Positions 26,013 through 34,883 of a stretch of 64,000 nucleotides of DNA are shown piece by piece. Origin of the DNA: Bin55 sp965203735 (GTDB taxonomy: Bacteria; Pseudomonadota; Gammaproteobacteria; Pseudomonadales; Azotimanducaceae); NCBI GenBank assembly GCA_965203735.1, contig OZ241909.1, positions 744,001 through 808,000 on the forward strand, given 5' to 3'. The position numbers and the translations under genes are program-made. Below the pieces are notes generated by a model. The model was not told the origin of the DNA and made no database searches. It worked only from the letters and a program-made list of their open reading frames with translations. Numbering within the stretch: the stretch's first letter is position 1; each line of letters opens with the position of its first letter.

Positions 26013-27701
26013 ATGGTTCGACGATTAGGCTACACTGTGCAAATGGAATCCCTTCAAAGACTATTGCTCCTTGCTGCGAGTTTGATGCTGGTCGAAGTCT
26101 CTGTCGCGGAAGCGCCAGAGGACTCCTATGCCGAACTGGTACGGACTGCCAAGAGTGAGAACACTGTAGAAATCTCGACGATATCGGATTCATTCGTCAG
26201 TGAGAAGATTGATGCTGATCTTCTGTTGGAATTGACCACGTTTGAGGACGAAGCAAGATCCCTCAATGGACAGCACTTGCGGCTAGGACCCATTGCCGTA
26301 GCCATTCTTGATCGATGTTTCGTTAGTTCTGTTGGGCATTCGTCTTTGGCGTCGTTTTACGAGCACGTCGGAGAGGATCGAGCGGCTATGCACCAAGACT
26401 GGGCGGAACAGATTCGTAGCTACATGTCGCAAGGCAGGGAGGGTACACGAGAGGATCCGTATAAGGCGTATACATCCGTTCAGGCAGAAGAGCTTCTCAA
26501 GCGAGATGGATATTCCATTATCGGATTGTCCTATGACTTCACAGATGAAGTTCCTCTATTACTCAAAGTAGCCGTCAATAGAGAAGGGCAGCGTTCAATT
26601 GAAAGGTTCTTTGACATGGAAGAATCATTCGACGCGTACTTGCTAAAGACGAACGAATATGAGAATCGAGCGAATCTCACCGAACGAGATCGAGTTCTTT
26701 ATATGTTGGCAATCCGCGGCGACTCAGCTGCCCAAGTCAGCTTGGGTGAATTGTTGGTCAGTTCGGGTCGCTTTCAGGAAGCTCGACGTTGGCTAAATGC
26801 TGCTGCTCGATCTGACAACGGACTAGGACACTTAGCCGCGGCCCGCGCCTATGTTGATCGTGCGTTGAATGGACCTGGCGATCAAAGGGGAAGATTCCTA
26901 AACGTTGCGTACGACCACTATATGAGTGCAGCAAATCGAGGACTCGAGGTCGGATTTCAAGAATTGGGCTTCTTGCATGTGCGGGGCTACTACGGAAACG
27001 ACGCTCGTTCCCGAGGGGTGGAGTTCTTTGAACAGTCTGCTCAGTTAAACGATGTCCAATCGCTTCTAGCTCTGGCTCGGATGGCAAATCAGGGGTTTGT
27101 CGTTGAACAGAGTATGAGTCGAGCAGCGGAATTCTACGAGAAAGCTGCATTACACGGTGATGTGGAAGAGAGGATAGAGTACTTTCGATTCTTGTCGGAC
27201 GACGAATCTGGTATGTCAGTCAATCAACAAGCTCTCGATTGGTTAGAAGAGGCTGCAGACAATCTCAATACTGAAGCCATGTATGAGTTGGGAAACTGCT
27301 ATGCACGTGGATGTCTTGGGAAGCCAAACTATCGGAGGGCAAATTCGTGGTATCGCAAGGCAGTTCAAACGGACCCTGAAAATCCCAGCATCGTCAATGC
27401 AGTTGCATGGACTCTGTCAGTTTCCAGCAACCGAAGTGTGCGAAAGCCTCGGTACGCAGTGCGCGTAATGGAACGAATGATGACCAACAACGAGGAGGCC
27501 CGACAATCGCCTCAGTTCTTGGACACCTGGGCAGCGGCCTATGCAGCAACAGGCAACTTCAAACGCGCAATCGAGCTTCAAAGCGAAGCCGTATCTTTGG
27601 CTAATGCAAGTGAGAATATTCCGGAAGAGCATCTTCAGGCTATCCGAGAGCATCTTGAAAATTTCAAGAGCGGCGAGAAAGTAACGGAACCCATTCCATA
27701 G
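26013..27701 (+). CDS. Sel1-like repeat protein, exported
   Basis: A 562-residue protein with an N-terminal signal (hydrophobic run ending VSVAEA). Residues about 220-460 form Sel1/TPR-like alpha-helical repeats, e.g. GDSAAQVSLGELL, AANRGLEVGFQELG, NTEAMYELGNCYARG. Such solenoids scaffold protein complexes, often in the envelope. The start may be ATG 26013 (MVRRLGY..., better n-region) or ATG 26043. No specific partner is evident. The SelU gene follows 18 nt later, but a functional link is doubtful. Confidence 0.85.
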   Translation: MVRRLGYTVQMESLQRLLLLAASLMLVEVSVAEAPEDSYAELVRTAKSENTVEISTISDSFVSEKIDADLLLELTTFEDEARSLNGQHLRLGPIAVAILDRCFVSSVGHSSLASFYEHVGEDRAAMHQDWAEQIRSYMSQGREGTREDPYKAYTSVQAEELLKRDGYSIIGLSYDFTDEVPLLLKVAVNREGQRSIERFFDMEESFDAYLLKTNEYENRANLTERDRVLYMLAIRGDSAAQVSLGELLVSSGRFQEARRWLNAAARSDNGLGHLAAARAYVDRALNGPGDQRGRFLNVAYDHYMSAANRGLEVGFQELGFLHVRGYYGNDARSRGVEFFEQSAQLNDVQSLLALARMANQGFVVEQSMSRAAEFYEKAALHGDVEERIEYFRFLSDDESGMSVNQQALDWLEEAADNLNTEAMYELGNCYARGCLGKPNYRRANSWYRKAVQTDPENPSIVNAVAWTLSVSSNRSVRKPRYAVRVMERMMTNNEEARQSPQFLDTWAAAYAATGNFKRAIELQSEAVSLANASENIPEEHLQAIREHLENFKSGEKVTEPIP

Positions 27702-27719
27702 TTTCTTCCGTATCTATCC

Positions 27720-28754
27720 TTGGTCCATCCAGAAATCGATGACTATGCGTATCTCTTATCCAACGAGATACCAATAATCGATGTCCGTGCACCAGCGGAA
27801 TTCAGCCGAGGAGCTCCACCTTCTGCCCTAAACCTGCCAATACTTGACGATGCCGAACGTAAAGAAGTGGGTATTGCATACAAAGAGCATGGACAGGAAG
27901 CCGCTGTAGCAAGAGGCTGGGAGTTGGTTGGTGAATCCAATAGGATTCGGAAAACCAATTCCTGGAAACAATTTGCGGAACAATGTCCGAGTGCGGTCGT
28001 ATGTTGCTGGCGTGGTGGGTTGCGATCTCAGATCGCACAGCAATGGCTTGCAGAGCAGGGCATTGACCTACCTCGTATTAGCGGAGGTTCAAAAGCACTG
28101 CGGCAATATTGTTTGTCTGAATTGGAGAGTTCTAGGTCGCGGAATCTCGTAGTTCTAGCGGGTCCTACAGGAAGTGGCAAGACACATTTGATTCGAGACG
28201 TGAAGCCGTCGATCGATCTCGAGAATCTTGCGAACCACCGCGGTTCCGCGTTCGGAAGAATGTCGAGTCCACAGCCACAACCAATCGCATTCGAGTTTGC
28301 GTTGACAACACGACTCTTGCAAAGGGAATTGGAGGCTCCGCTGTTGGTCGAAGACGAAAGCAGCATGATTGGTTCTCTGAAGGTGCCTGACCCGTTCTAT
28401 GCGGCGATGTCAAAAGCACCACTTGTGTTGCTGTATGTTCCTCTTGAGGAGCGTGTTGCATTGACTTACGATTCCTACGTTGTGGATAGCAACCAAGAGG
28501 CTCTCGTTGCTGGCTTGAACAGGATCAAGAAAAGACTTGGAAGTGAGAGATTCAAAGAAATTCTTGACTGCATGAATTTAGCTTTTTGCACCCGCAAGCA
28601 AGTCGATCATCATCGCTGGATTGATTTGCTGTTGAGGCACTATTACGACCCAATGTATGAATATCAGCTGGACAAGAAACGAGACAGGATTGAGTTCGAA
28701 GGAGAGGTCACAGACGTGCTTACCTTTCTTGACACGTCCTACGGCATCAACTAG
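27720..28754 (+). CDS. selU: tRNA 2-selenouridine synthase
   Basis: SelU (MnmH) replaces sulfur by selenium, through a geranylated intermediate, at the wobble position of certain tRNAs. The 344-residue protein has an N-terminal rhodanese domain (IIDVRAPAEFSRGAPP; catalytic Cys in VVCCWRGGLRS) and a C-terminal P-loop domain (VVLAGPTGSGKTHLI). The start is TTG at 27720; the sequence from there matches the usual N-terminus. It requires selenophosphate from SelD, which is not in this window. Confidence 0.94.
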   Translation: MVHPEIDDYAYLLSNEIPIIDVRAPAEFSRGAPPSALNLPILDDAERKEVGIAYKEHGQEAAVARGWELVGESNRIRKTNSWKQFAEQCPSAVVCCWRGGLRSQIAQQWLAEQGIDLPRISGGSKALRQYCLSELESSRSRNLVVLAGPTGSGKTHLIRDVKPSIDLENLANHRGSAFGRMSSPQPQPIAFEFALTTRLLQRELEAPLLVEDESSMIGSLKVPDPFYAAMSKAPLVLLYVPLEERVALTYDSYVVDSNQEALVAGLNRIKKRLGSERFKEILDCMNLAFCTRKQVDHHRWIDLLLRHYYDPMYEYQLDKKRDRIEFEGEVTDVLTFLDTSYGIN

Positions 28755-28768
28755 CGTGCTAAGTCCAA

Positions 28769-29593
28769 TTATTGAGGTTTCTCTTTCTTTGCGTTCTCGA
28801 TTGCACGTTCAACCATAGGTCGTCTCTTCTGATCTGGATGTCGAAGACTGAAATCGGGATCTTGTTCCGCCGTAGCAGACAGCATGTGCATGAGATGGCT
28901 AGCCTCTATATGCGCTTGAAATCCTTGAGCATCTTGCATGTGGTTTACAGCCTTTTTTGTCATGCGTAGTTGGAATGGGTCGTTTTGTGCTACTCGATGC
29001 GCGTAATTCAAGACACTTTGCTCTAGATCCGCATCGGGCAGAACTCTATTTACCAGTCCAATTTCAAGAGCTTCTTCGGCACTTAGGAACCTCCCCTCAA
29101 ACAGCAACTCTTTCGCTCGACGAACTGACAGGTCCCAGGGAACGCTAAAGTACTGAAAGTTGCTGCCAAGGAACTTTGCAGATTCTCCTGCGTAGATGAT
29201 GTCCATGGCACTAGCAATGATCCACCCACCAAAGATGCAGTAGCCTCTAACGCCAGCAATTGTGGGTTTCGGCAGATTGCGCCAACGCATGGTTTTTTCT
29301 ACGTAGTTGTCGAACGAATGATCGAACGCACCTCGTACACCTTCCTGCAAGGGTCGTCGTTGTCTATCTTTGACTTCGTCTGGAGTGCCGAGATCATGTC
29401 CGCTTGAGAAATGTTCACCTGAACCAAATAGCGCGACTACATTTACATTCCGATCTTTCGCTGCGAGTTGAAAGCACTCGTCGAGATGCTCCAGCAATTC
29501 TCGGCTTTGAGCGTTGCGGTACCGTGGTCGATTCAAAGTAATCTGCGCAACGTGATTGTCTACTTCGTAGAGAACATCGGATCCTTCGCTCAT
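28769..29593 (-). CDS. Crotonase-family protein lacking both catalytic Glu
   Basis: A 274-residue crotonase-fold protein (ATG at 29593, after a GTG). SGHDLGTPDE replaces the usual oxyanion loop, and GYCIFGGWIIASAMD replaces the GGG-x-E stretch. At the second Glu position it has KFLGSNFQYFSVPWD. Hydratase activity is unlikely. The FGG and VPWD patterns occur in an uncharacterised crotonase group. It converges on selU with a 14-nt gap. Confidence 0.88.
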   Translation of the reverse strand: MSEGSDVLYEVDNHVAQITLNRPRYRNAQSRELLEHLDECFQLAAKDRNVNVVALFGSGEHFSSGHDLGTPDEVKDRQRRPLQEGVRGAFDHSFDNYVEKTMRWRNLPKPTIAGVRGYCIFGGWIIASAMDIIYAGESAKFLGSNFQYFSVPWDLSVRRAKELLFEGRFLSAEEALEIGLVNRVLPDADLEQSVLNYAHRVAQNDPFQLRMTKKAVNHMQDAQGFQAHIEASHLMHMLSATAEQDPDFSLRHPDQKRRPMVERAIENAKKEKPQ

Positions 29594-29643
29594 CACTTTT
29601 CCACGCTAATCAAAAATAGGTAGCACTCCATTGGTTTGACGCA

Positions 29644-30513
29644 CTACTTCGAATTCAGAAACTCCTCAAGCACACTCACTACCTCGCCTAATTGATCGTG
29701 GTGAGTCCAATGACCGGCGTCTTCAAGCGTTACTAGAGTTGCTTTTTGGAAGTGGCGTAACGTGCCGTCTTGGCCAATCCGATGTGGATACCCTTCATGT
29801 GAGTTAATGATCAGTACAGGGCAGGTTATTTGCTCCCATAGAGCAATGAAGTCACGGTGTGTTATGTCGTAGGGCGTGCTCGCTCGGGTGTGATTGTCGA
29901 ATTTCCACGAGTGGGTTCCATCCTCGTTTTGGTGACTCCCATGAACCGTCAGGTACTTTGCCAAGTCTGGCTGTAAGTGCGGGTTTGCTGTTTGCATACG
30001 GCGGTAGGCCTCTTCGACGCTTGAGTAGCGTTTTGGAATTCTCCCAGCCAGATTGCGATTCGATGCAATCCAATATCTCAGTCGTGCTTGAGGGTCGTTC
30101 TCAAGGGTTTGCGGATAGAGACCTATAGGTTCGATCATCACCAACCGCTTGACTCGATCTGGATAGGTACCTGCAAATATCGAGGCAATGGTCCCACCCA
30201 TCGAGTGAGAAACGATTGTTACATCGTTCAGTTCCCTCTGCCGGACCAGCTGTTCGATGTCACACGTGTACTCACAATACGAATAGGTGCTTCCCTTCGA
30301 CCACTCCGAATCTCCATGTCCTCGCAAATCGGGTACTACAACATGAAAGCGGCTCTGAAACGCTTGAGCTAGACGATCCCATGCACGAGCTTGATCGCGA
30401 ATGCCGTGTATCAGCAACATGTGGGGAGCTTTTTCGTTTCCCCAGTCCAAGTACTGCAACCGCAATCGTTGTGAGAAATACGTGTGTGTTGCGGGTGCCC
30501 GTTCGGAAATCAG
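29644..30513 (-). CDS. Alpha/beta hydrolase, copy B of a paralogous pair; probable CTG start
   Basis: An alpha/beta hydrolase, 273 residues from a TTG at 30465, or 289 from a CTG at 30513. It has LLLIHGIRDQARAWD, PDLRGHGDSEW, nucleophile elbow SHSMGGTIAS, and DAGHWTHHDQ. It is a paralogue of 16672-17553. Codons just upstream of 30465 encode THTYFSQR, matching HIYFSQR of the paralogue, so the true start is upstream. No ATG, GTG or TTG exists between there and the in-frame stop (TAG at 30561-30559). The CTG at 30513 has an AAGGAAG site 7 nt upstream and gives nearly the same N-terminal length as the paralogue. Confidence 0.87.
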   Translation of the reverse strand: MISERAPATHTYFSQRLRLQYLDWGNEKAPHMLLIHGIRDQARAWDRLAQAFQSRFHVVVPDLRGHGDSEWSKGSTYSYCEYTCDIEQLVRQRELNDVTIVSHSMGGTIASIFAGTYPDRVKRLVMIEPIGLYPQTLENDPQARLRYWIASNRNLAGRIPKRYSSVEEAYRRMQTANPHLQPDLAKYLTVHGSHQNEDGTHSWKFDNHTRASTPYDITHRDFIALWEQITCPVLIINSHEGYPHRIGQDGTLRHFQKATLVTLEDAGHWTHHDQLGEVVSVLEEFLNSK

Positions 30514-30592
30514 ACCTAGTCTTCCTTGATTACTTACTAAGATTCGATTCTATCGATTGACTCAGGTCCCTTGCTCTATACAAGCCTAGGAA

Positions 30593-31273
30593 TCAGTCTT
30601 GGTTGCGAGCGATGAGCAGCATCTCGTAAAGGCGAACCAAGGCCATGTAGTTTCCCGAATTTTGCCTATTGGAGGCATATGCCTCAAGGCTGTCCGAACC
30701 GGAATGCCATCCCGCAAGCAGGCCTGCCCAATGTGTACCGGGACCGCCATGTTGTTTCGTTCCAAAAACGTCGGAGCTTTGTGTCAGATGATCAGGTACC
30801 AACATACCTGCTGGCAGAAAGTCGATAAGACTTGCAGTGGTCTCGCCGTCACCAACTGACGATATTTCAAACTGCGAGTATCCTCCCGCTTCAGCGGTGA
30901 ATCGAATGCAGTGCAGGTCTTCCAACTTACTTATCACGCCTTTCCAAGTAGGAAACTCGAATGTGCCGCCGACCTTTAATTCGAGCTTAGTTTCGAACAT
31001 CCACGTCGAAAGATGCTTTTGATCTGTGATTAGCTGCCAGGCACGTTGCCTTCCCGTCTCAAGCGTGCGACTATATCTGACGGTGCTGGGATCAAGCAAT
31101 TCACAACATCTCTGTGCATTGGTCTCGAGTTGGTTCCAATTCTTGAATCCAAGGTTCTGCGCCACCCTACCTTGAGCCGTAGCAATGTCAATTCCGTAGT
31201 TAGCGCATTCTTGCTTGGCTAAATCAGTCAGATGTACCAAGTTTGCGTTTGCCGAATCCAATGGAAGGTTCAT
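30593..31273 (-). CDS. SRPBCC/AHSA1-type protein with small N-terminal helical domain
   Basis: A 226-residue protein. Residues about 65-190 look like an SRPBCC (AHSA1) ligand-binding domain: RAWQLITDQKHLSTWMFE, then KVGGTFEFPTW, and a late THWAGLLAGWHSGSDSLE. The first 60 residues form a helical unit with VAQNLGFKNWNQLE, a motif also seen as an add-on in small glyoxalase-like and ankyrin proteins (LGF-x-W-x-x-L). Function is unknown; AHSA1 domains bind hydrophobic ligands or Hsp90-like partners. Confidence 0.75.
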   Translation of the reverse strand: MNLPLDSANANLVHLTDLAKQECANYGIDIATAQGRVAQNLGFKNWNQLETNAQRCCELLDPSTVRYSRTLETGRQRAWQLITDQKHLSTWMFETKLELKVGGTFEFPTWKGVISKLEDLHCIRFTAEAGGYSQFEISSVGDGETTASLIDFLPAGMLVPDHLTQSSDVFGTKQHGGPGTHWAGLLAGWHSGSDSLEAYASNRQNSGNYMALVRLYEMLLIARNQD

Positions 31274-31391
31274 TCGTCATGTTCTGCACGGGCGAATCCA
31301 CAGCCAGATATTAGCAGTGGCCACAGAGTCGAGCGGATGGAAATTCTCCAACTAGGGGAAACGGCTTTGATCAGTAGGAGAAGCCTTGAAA

Positions 31392-32285
31392 CTAGGAAAT
31401 GCTTATGTTGGATCGTGTATTCTCAAATTCTGCCTTGAGTGCATCGTCGGACCACTTCTCAGCAATGAAGTTGGCTTTCTCGATATGGCTTCGCGCACTC
31501 TCGAGGTCTCCCAAACCGCAATACGCCTCGGCAGCTGTTAGTCGAATGAACGCTTCGTCGATAGGTTCTTCGCCATTTGAATGAATTACTCTCAGAGCGG
31601 CTTGCGAGTGATCCCTGGCTCCTTCAAAGTTCTCGATCCGTACTTCTACCAATGCCAATAGATACAGAGCACGTTCTTCATTTATCCAGGTACCACATTT
31701 TTTCCAGAACACTAAAGCGGCCGTAGCACACTCAACCAGCAGCTTTCGGTGGTCGGAATCTATGCTTTCGATGTTCAAGAGCTCGCTTGCAACATTGTTG
31801 TTGGTGACCGCCAAGGACCGAATTGAAGTCTTCGGCAATTCTTTCGATGACGCCAAGTCATTTAATGCCTTGAGAATAGCGAACCCCTCTTTGATTGAAC
31901 CGCTTCCTGCCAAAGCAGCTGCAAGCATCGATTTGATTAGCACATAAGAGCCAAGCGGATGTTCGGAGGAGATCATTGCATCCATCTCCGCATGCATCGC
32001 TCCTTGATGATCTTCACTCATGTAGTCTGCTACATACCTATAGCAGGCAACTCTCGAATCCCTTGCTGAGCGAGGGTTTGCGATCAGGACGGAGTGAACG
32101 AAGTCTTGCGCTCGCGACCAATCTCCAAGATGTTCTCCGATAGTGTGATTGGCGAGTTGCAGACTTTGCGCAACTTGATCTACTGTCAATCCGCCGTAGT
32201 TTGAGTTCTCAAGTTCGCTTGCCAAGCGTTCACTTTCTGTTTCGTGGTAGTTCCACCCACCCTCAACCAAATCAGTAATGTTCAA
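31392..32285 (-). CDS. TPR-like helical protein
   Basis: A 297-residue all-helical protein not assigned to a known family. Repeats of roughly 34-40 residues resemble tetratricopeptides (YLLALVEVRIENFEGARDHSQAALRVI; AEAYCGLGDLESARSHIEKANFIAEKW). No signal or membrane segment is visible. It lies 118 nt upstream of the SRPBCC gene on the same strand. It is probably a cytoplasmic scaffold; the partner is unknown. Confidence 0.7.
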   Translation of the reverse strand: MNITDLVEGGWNYHETESERLASELENSNYGGLTVDQVAQSLQLANHTIGEHLGDWSRAQDFVHSVLIANPRSARDSRVACYRYVADYMSEDHQGAMHAEMDAMISSEHPLGSYVLIKSMLAAALAGSGSIKEGFAILKALNDLASSKELPKTSIRSLAVTNNNVASELLNIESIDSDHRKLLVECATAALVFWKKCGTWINEERALYLLALVEVRIENFEGARDHSQAALRVIHSNGEEPIDEAFIRLTAAEAYCGLGDLESARSHIEKANFIAEKWSDDALKAEFENTRSNISIS

Positions 32286-32529
32286 ACTTTCTACCTACTA
32301 AGACTGCAAGACAGAGAATACGAAGCTCTTTTAGGTTTCTCGAGAATTCAATACGCTGTTCGTCATCGTCGCAGCTTAACGCCTGTTTCTTGGCAAAGCA
32401 GTAGCTTTCTCTCAGCGTAACGTTGTATGGTACTAATTGCTATAGCGTGCCATTGGCATAGGATTGAACCATTTCCAGCAGCGAGTGTCGTAGTTTGCTT
32501 GCTAGTTTTCATTGTTTTTGGATCACGTG

Positions 32530-33765
32530 ATGTCTAGAGAAAAAGCTAGATCTTCAGGGGTTTCTGTCAGAGCATGGAACGACGGTGTAGAAATCGAAGA
32601 TGGGGCCATGCAACAAGCGTACAACACTGCGCAGCTCGATTGCGTGCTACATCATGTGGCATTGATGCCGGACGCTCACCTTGGATACGGTGCGACGGTG
32701 GGGTCCGTGATTCCAACACGCATTGATGCAATTATTCCCGCGGCGGTCGGCGTAGACATCGGCTGCGGCATGATCGCCCAGCGTACATCGTTGAGTGCGA
32801 GCGATCTTCCAGACAGCTTGCGCGAGACGAGATTCCAGCTCGAAACCAAAATTCCACACGGACGTACTTCAGGAGGTCGCCGCGGTCGCGATCGAGGTGC
32901 GTGGGGAGACCCACCTAACTTTGTAGTACAAGCGTGGAACTCAGAGCTCAAGACCGGTTTCGAGAACATCGTCGAAAGACAGCCAAGGTTGTCGAAAGCT
33001 AACTCCGTACATCACTTGGGCACCATGGGTACCGGAAATCACTTCCTTGAAGTGTGTCTCGATGAATCGGATAGGGTGTGGTTAATGTTGCACAGCGGAT
33101 CACGAGGTATAGGTGCGGCCATTGGCAAGCTCTATATTGAAAAAGCGAAAGAGTCTATGGGAGAGCGACTGGGAAGTCTCCCCGACAAAGATCTCGCCTA
33201 CCTCGTCGACGACAGGAAAGGAGTTGGCGCTTTCAACGAATACGTCGCCGCCGTTGACTGGGCTCAGTCGTTTGCTCGAATCAATCGAGAACTGATGATG
33301 AATCGTGCACTTGAGACTTTACGAAGAGCTAGGTTGTTTCCTCCATTTGAATTGGTCGAAAGAGCGGTGAATTGTCATCACAACTATGTACAACGCGAGG
33401 CTCATTTCGGAGGAGAGTGCTGGATCACACGAAAAGGTGCTATTCGTGCAGGAGAAGGTGAACTTGGGATTATTCCCGGAAGCATGGGGGCACGTTCCCA
33501 TATAGTCCGAGGCAAAGGTGAGAGCAATTCGTTCGAGTCTTGTTCACATGGAGCTGGACGTCGCATGTCTCGAAATCGAGCGCGCAAAACTGTCACTGTG
33601 GAGAGCCATGCGCAAGCGTTGGCAGATGTAGAGTGCAATAAAGGTGAGTCTACGTTGGACGAGACACCCTCGGCTTACAAAGACATTGATGCCGTCATGC
33701 GTGCTCAGAAAGACTTGGTCGAGCCCATACACACTTTGCGGCAAGTCTTGTGTGTAAAGGGCTAG
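32530..33765 (+). CDS. rtcB: RNA-splicing ligase RtcB
   Basis: RtcB joins RNA 2',3'-cyclic phosphate or 3'-phosphate ends to 5'-OH ends using GTP and Mn2+, in RNA repair. The protein has 411 residues from ATG 32530 (a TTG at 32512 would add 6). It closely resembles the E. coli protein: PAAVGVDIGCGM, LGTMGTGNHFLEV, LHSGSRGIG, CHHNYVQ, and the guanylylation region CSHGAGRRMSR. No RtcR regulator or RtcA is adjacent. A structured 303-nt region follows. Confidence 0.96.
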   Translation: MSREKARSSGVSVRAWNDGVEIEDGAMQQAYNTAQLDCVLHHVALMPDAHLGYGATVGSVIPTRIDAIIPAAVGVDIGCGMIAQRTSLSASDLPDSLRETRFQLETKIPHGRTSGGRRGRDRGAWGDPPNFVVQAWNSELKTGFENIVERQPRLSKANSVHHLGTMGTGNHFLEVCLDESDRVWLMLHSGSRGIGAAIGKLYIEKAKESMGERLGSLPDKDLAYLVDDRKGVGAFNEYVAAVDWAQSFARINRELMMNRALETLRRARLFPPFELVERAVNCHHNYVQREAHFGGECWITRKGAIRAGEGELGIIPGSMGARSHIVRGKGESNSFESCSHGAGRRMSRNRARKTVTVESHAQALADVECNKGESTLDETPSAYKDIDAVMRAQKDLVEPIHTLRQVLCVKG

Positions 33766-34068
33766 AGGCAACTAGCTAACAAGTTGTAATTGTTGATTGA
33801 CATGAGCACGATTTCACGCTTAGTGAAAACATTTCAAGTGTTACCTTTCGGATTACTTGTTACTTTTAGTAACATAACTACGCAAGTAACCAAGGAAGCA
33901 CTCTCGTGTCCTAGTCCGACAGTACCCTCGAACTCCCTCAAAGTCGGACGTTCTGTTGCTCGCTTCGCAGGTTGAGGCGGCCTCTATCCCTCCCAACCCT
34001 ACCGCCTTAACCTGCATACCCACCAAGTCCCCTACAATCTGTCGGTCAAGGAATCGACCTCTGAAAAC
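33766..34068. other. Structured intergenic region after rtcB
   Basis: 303 nt between rtcB and a crotonase, both on plus. It holds a hairpin at 33859-33873 (GTTAC-TTTTA-GTAAC) and a strong stem-loop at 33967-34015 with a pyrimidine-rich loop. A 61-codon frame at 33790-33975 lacks a ribosome site or any domain. The structure could serve as an rtcB terminator, a leader for the downstream gene or a small RNA. Confidence 0.5.
33967..34015 (+). ncRNA. Candidate small RNA or leader stem-loop with CCUCCC loop
   Basis: A 14-bp inverted repeat, GCAGGTTGAGGCGG and CCGCCTTAACCTGC (one G-U pair), encloses a 21-nt loop that is nearly all C and U and contains TCCCTCCC. No T-run follows, so it is not a simple terminator. 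A C-rich loop able to pair with Shine-Dalgarno sequences is a feature of several trans-acting bacterial sRNAs. Its position 53 nt before a crotonase start also allows a leader role. Confidence 0.35.
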
Positions 34069-34875
34069 TTGGTGATCGTGAATTCATACAGCAATCTGCT
34101 CGTTGAAAGAAACAGACATGTTTCGGTCGTCACGTTCAATCGACCGCAAAAAGCCAACGCGCTTGACCGAAGTCATCTCGAGGAGATAGAAGCAGTATCA
34201 AATTCGTTTCGCGACGACTCAGAAACTCGAGTGGTCGTATTCACTGGTGCGGGAAAACACTTTTCTTCTGGAGCGGATCTCAGTCCGGAGCCCGATCCAA
34301 TCGATCAAGATGCTGCCCTCGTACTTCGAAGAAGACGAGCTCGAATTGGGGAACGGGCTGTGCAGGCGATCCTCGACATCGATCAAATCACCGTTGCGGC
34401 CTGGAATGGTGCTGCGATGGGCGGCGGTGCATGTCTTGCAACCGCGATGGACTTTCGAATTGGTTCGCAAGATTGCTTTATGCAATATCCCGAAATCGAG
34501 ATCGGCGTCAATCTGATGTGGAAGAGCCTCGCTTTGTTGGTACGCATCGCAGGTCCTTCGCGTACGAAACGGTTAGTTGCAGGCGGTGAACGTATTCTTG
34601 CCCGCGAGTTGCTTCAGTGGGGAATTCTTGACCAAGTTGTATCCCCGGAGGATCTCTTGGATACAGCCATGGAATGGGCTCACAGGTACGCTCGATTACC
34701 CCCGATTCCACAACAGATGATCAAGCAAAGCGTCAATGCAATTACCAACGCACTCGATACAGCGATCATGCACATGGATGTGGATCAAAACTTATTGACG
34801 GCTTCAACAGAGGATCGACGCGAAGCAATCCGAAGCTATCTCGATAAGACCAACACCGATTTCAAAGGTGATTAG
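34069..34875 (+). CDS. Crotonase-family protein with one catalytic Glu
   Basis: A 268-residue enoyl-CoA hydratase/isomerase-family protein. It has HFSSGADLSPE, AAMGGGACLATAMD (no Glu at the first position), and MQYPEIEIGVNLMW, where the second Glu is kept. One glutamate suits isomerases and some hydrolases. The start is unclear: TTG 34069, GTG 34072 and GTG 34078 lie close together with no good ribosome site. It ends 8 nt before the convergent ileS stop. Confidence 0.9.
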   Translation: MVIVNSYSNLLVERNRHVSVVTFNRPQKANALDRSHLEEIEAVSNSFRDDSETRVVVFTGAGKHFSSGADLSPEPDPIDQDAALVLRRRRARIGERAVQAILDIDQITVAAWNGAAMGGGACLATAMDFRIGSQDCFMQYPEIEIGVNLMWKSLALLVRIAGPSRTKRLVAGGERILARELLQWGILDQVVSPEDLLDTAMEWAHRYARLPPIPQQMIKQSVNAITNALDTAIMHMDVDQNLLTASTEDRREAIRSYLDKTNTDFKGD

Positions 34876-34883
34876 CACTATTG

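Noticed and set aside
33790..33975. 61-codon frame between rtcB and the crotonase
   Set aside because: No Shine-Dalgarno or protein features; it runs into an RNA-like stem-loop.
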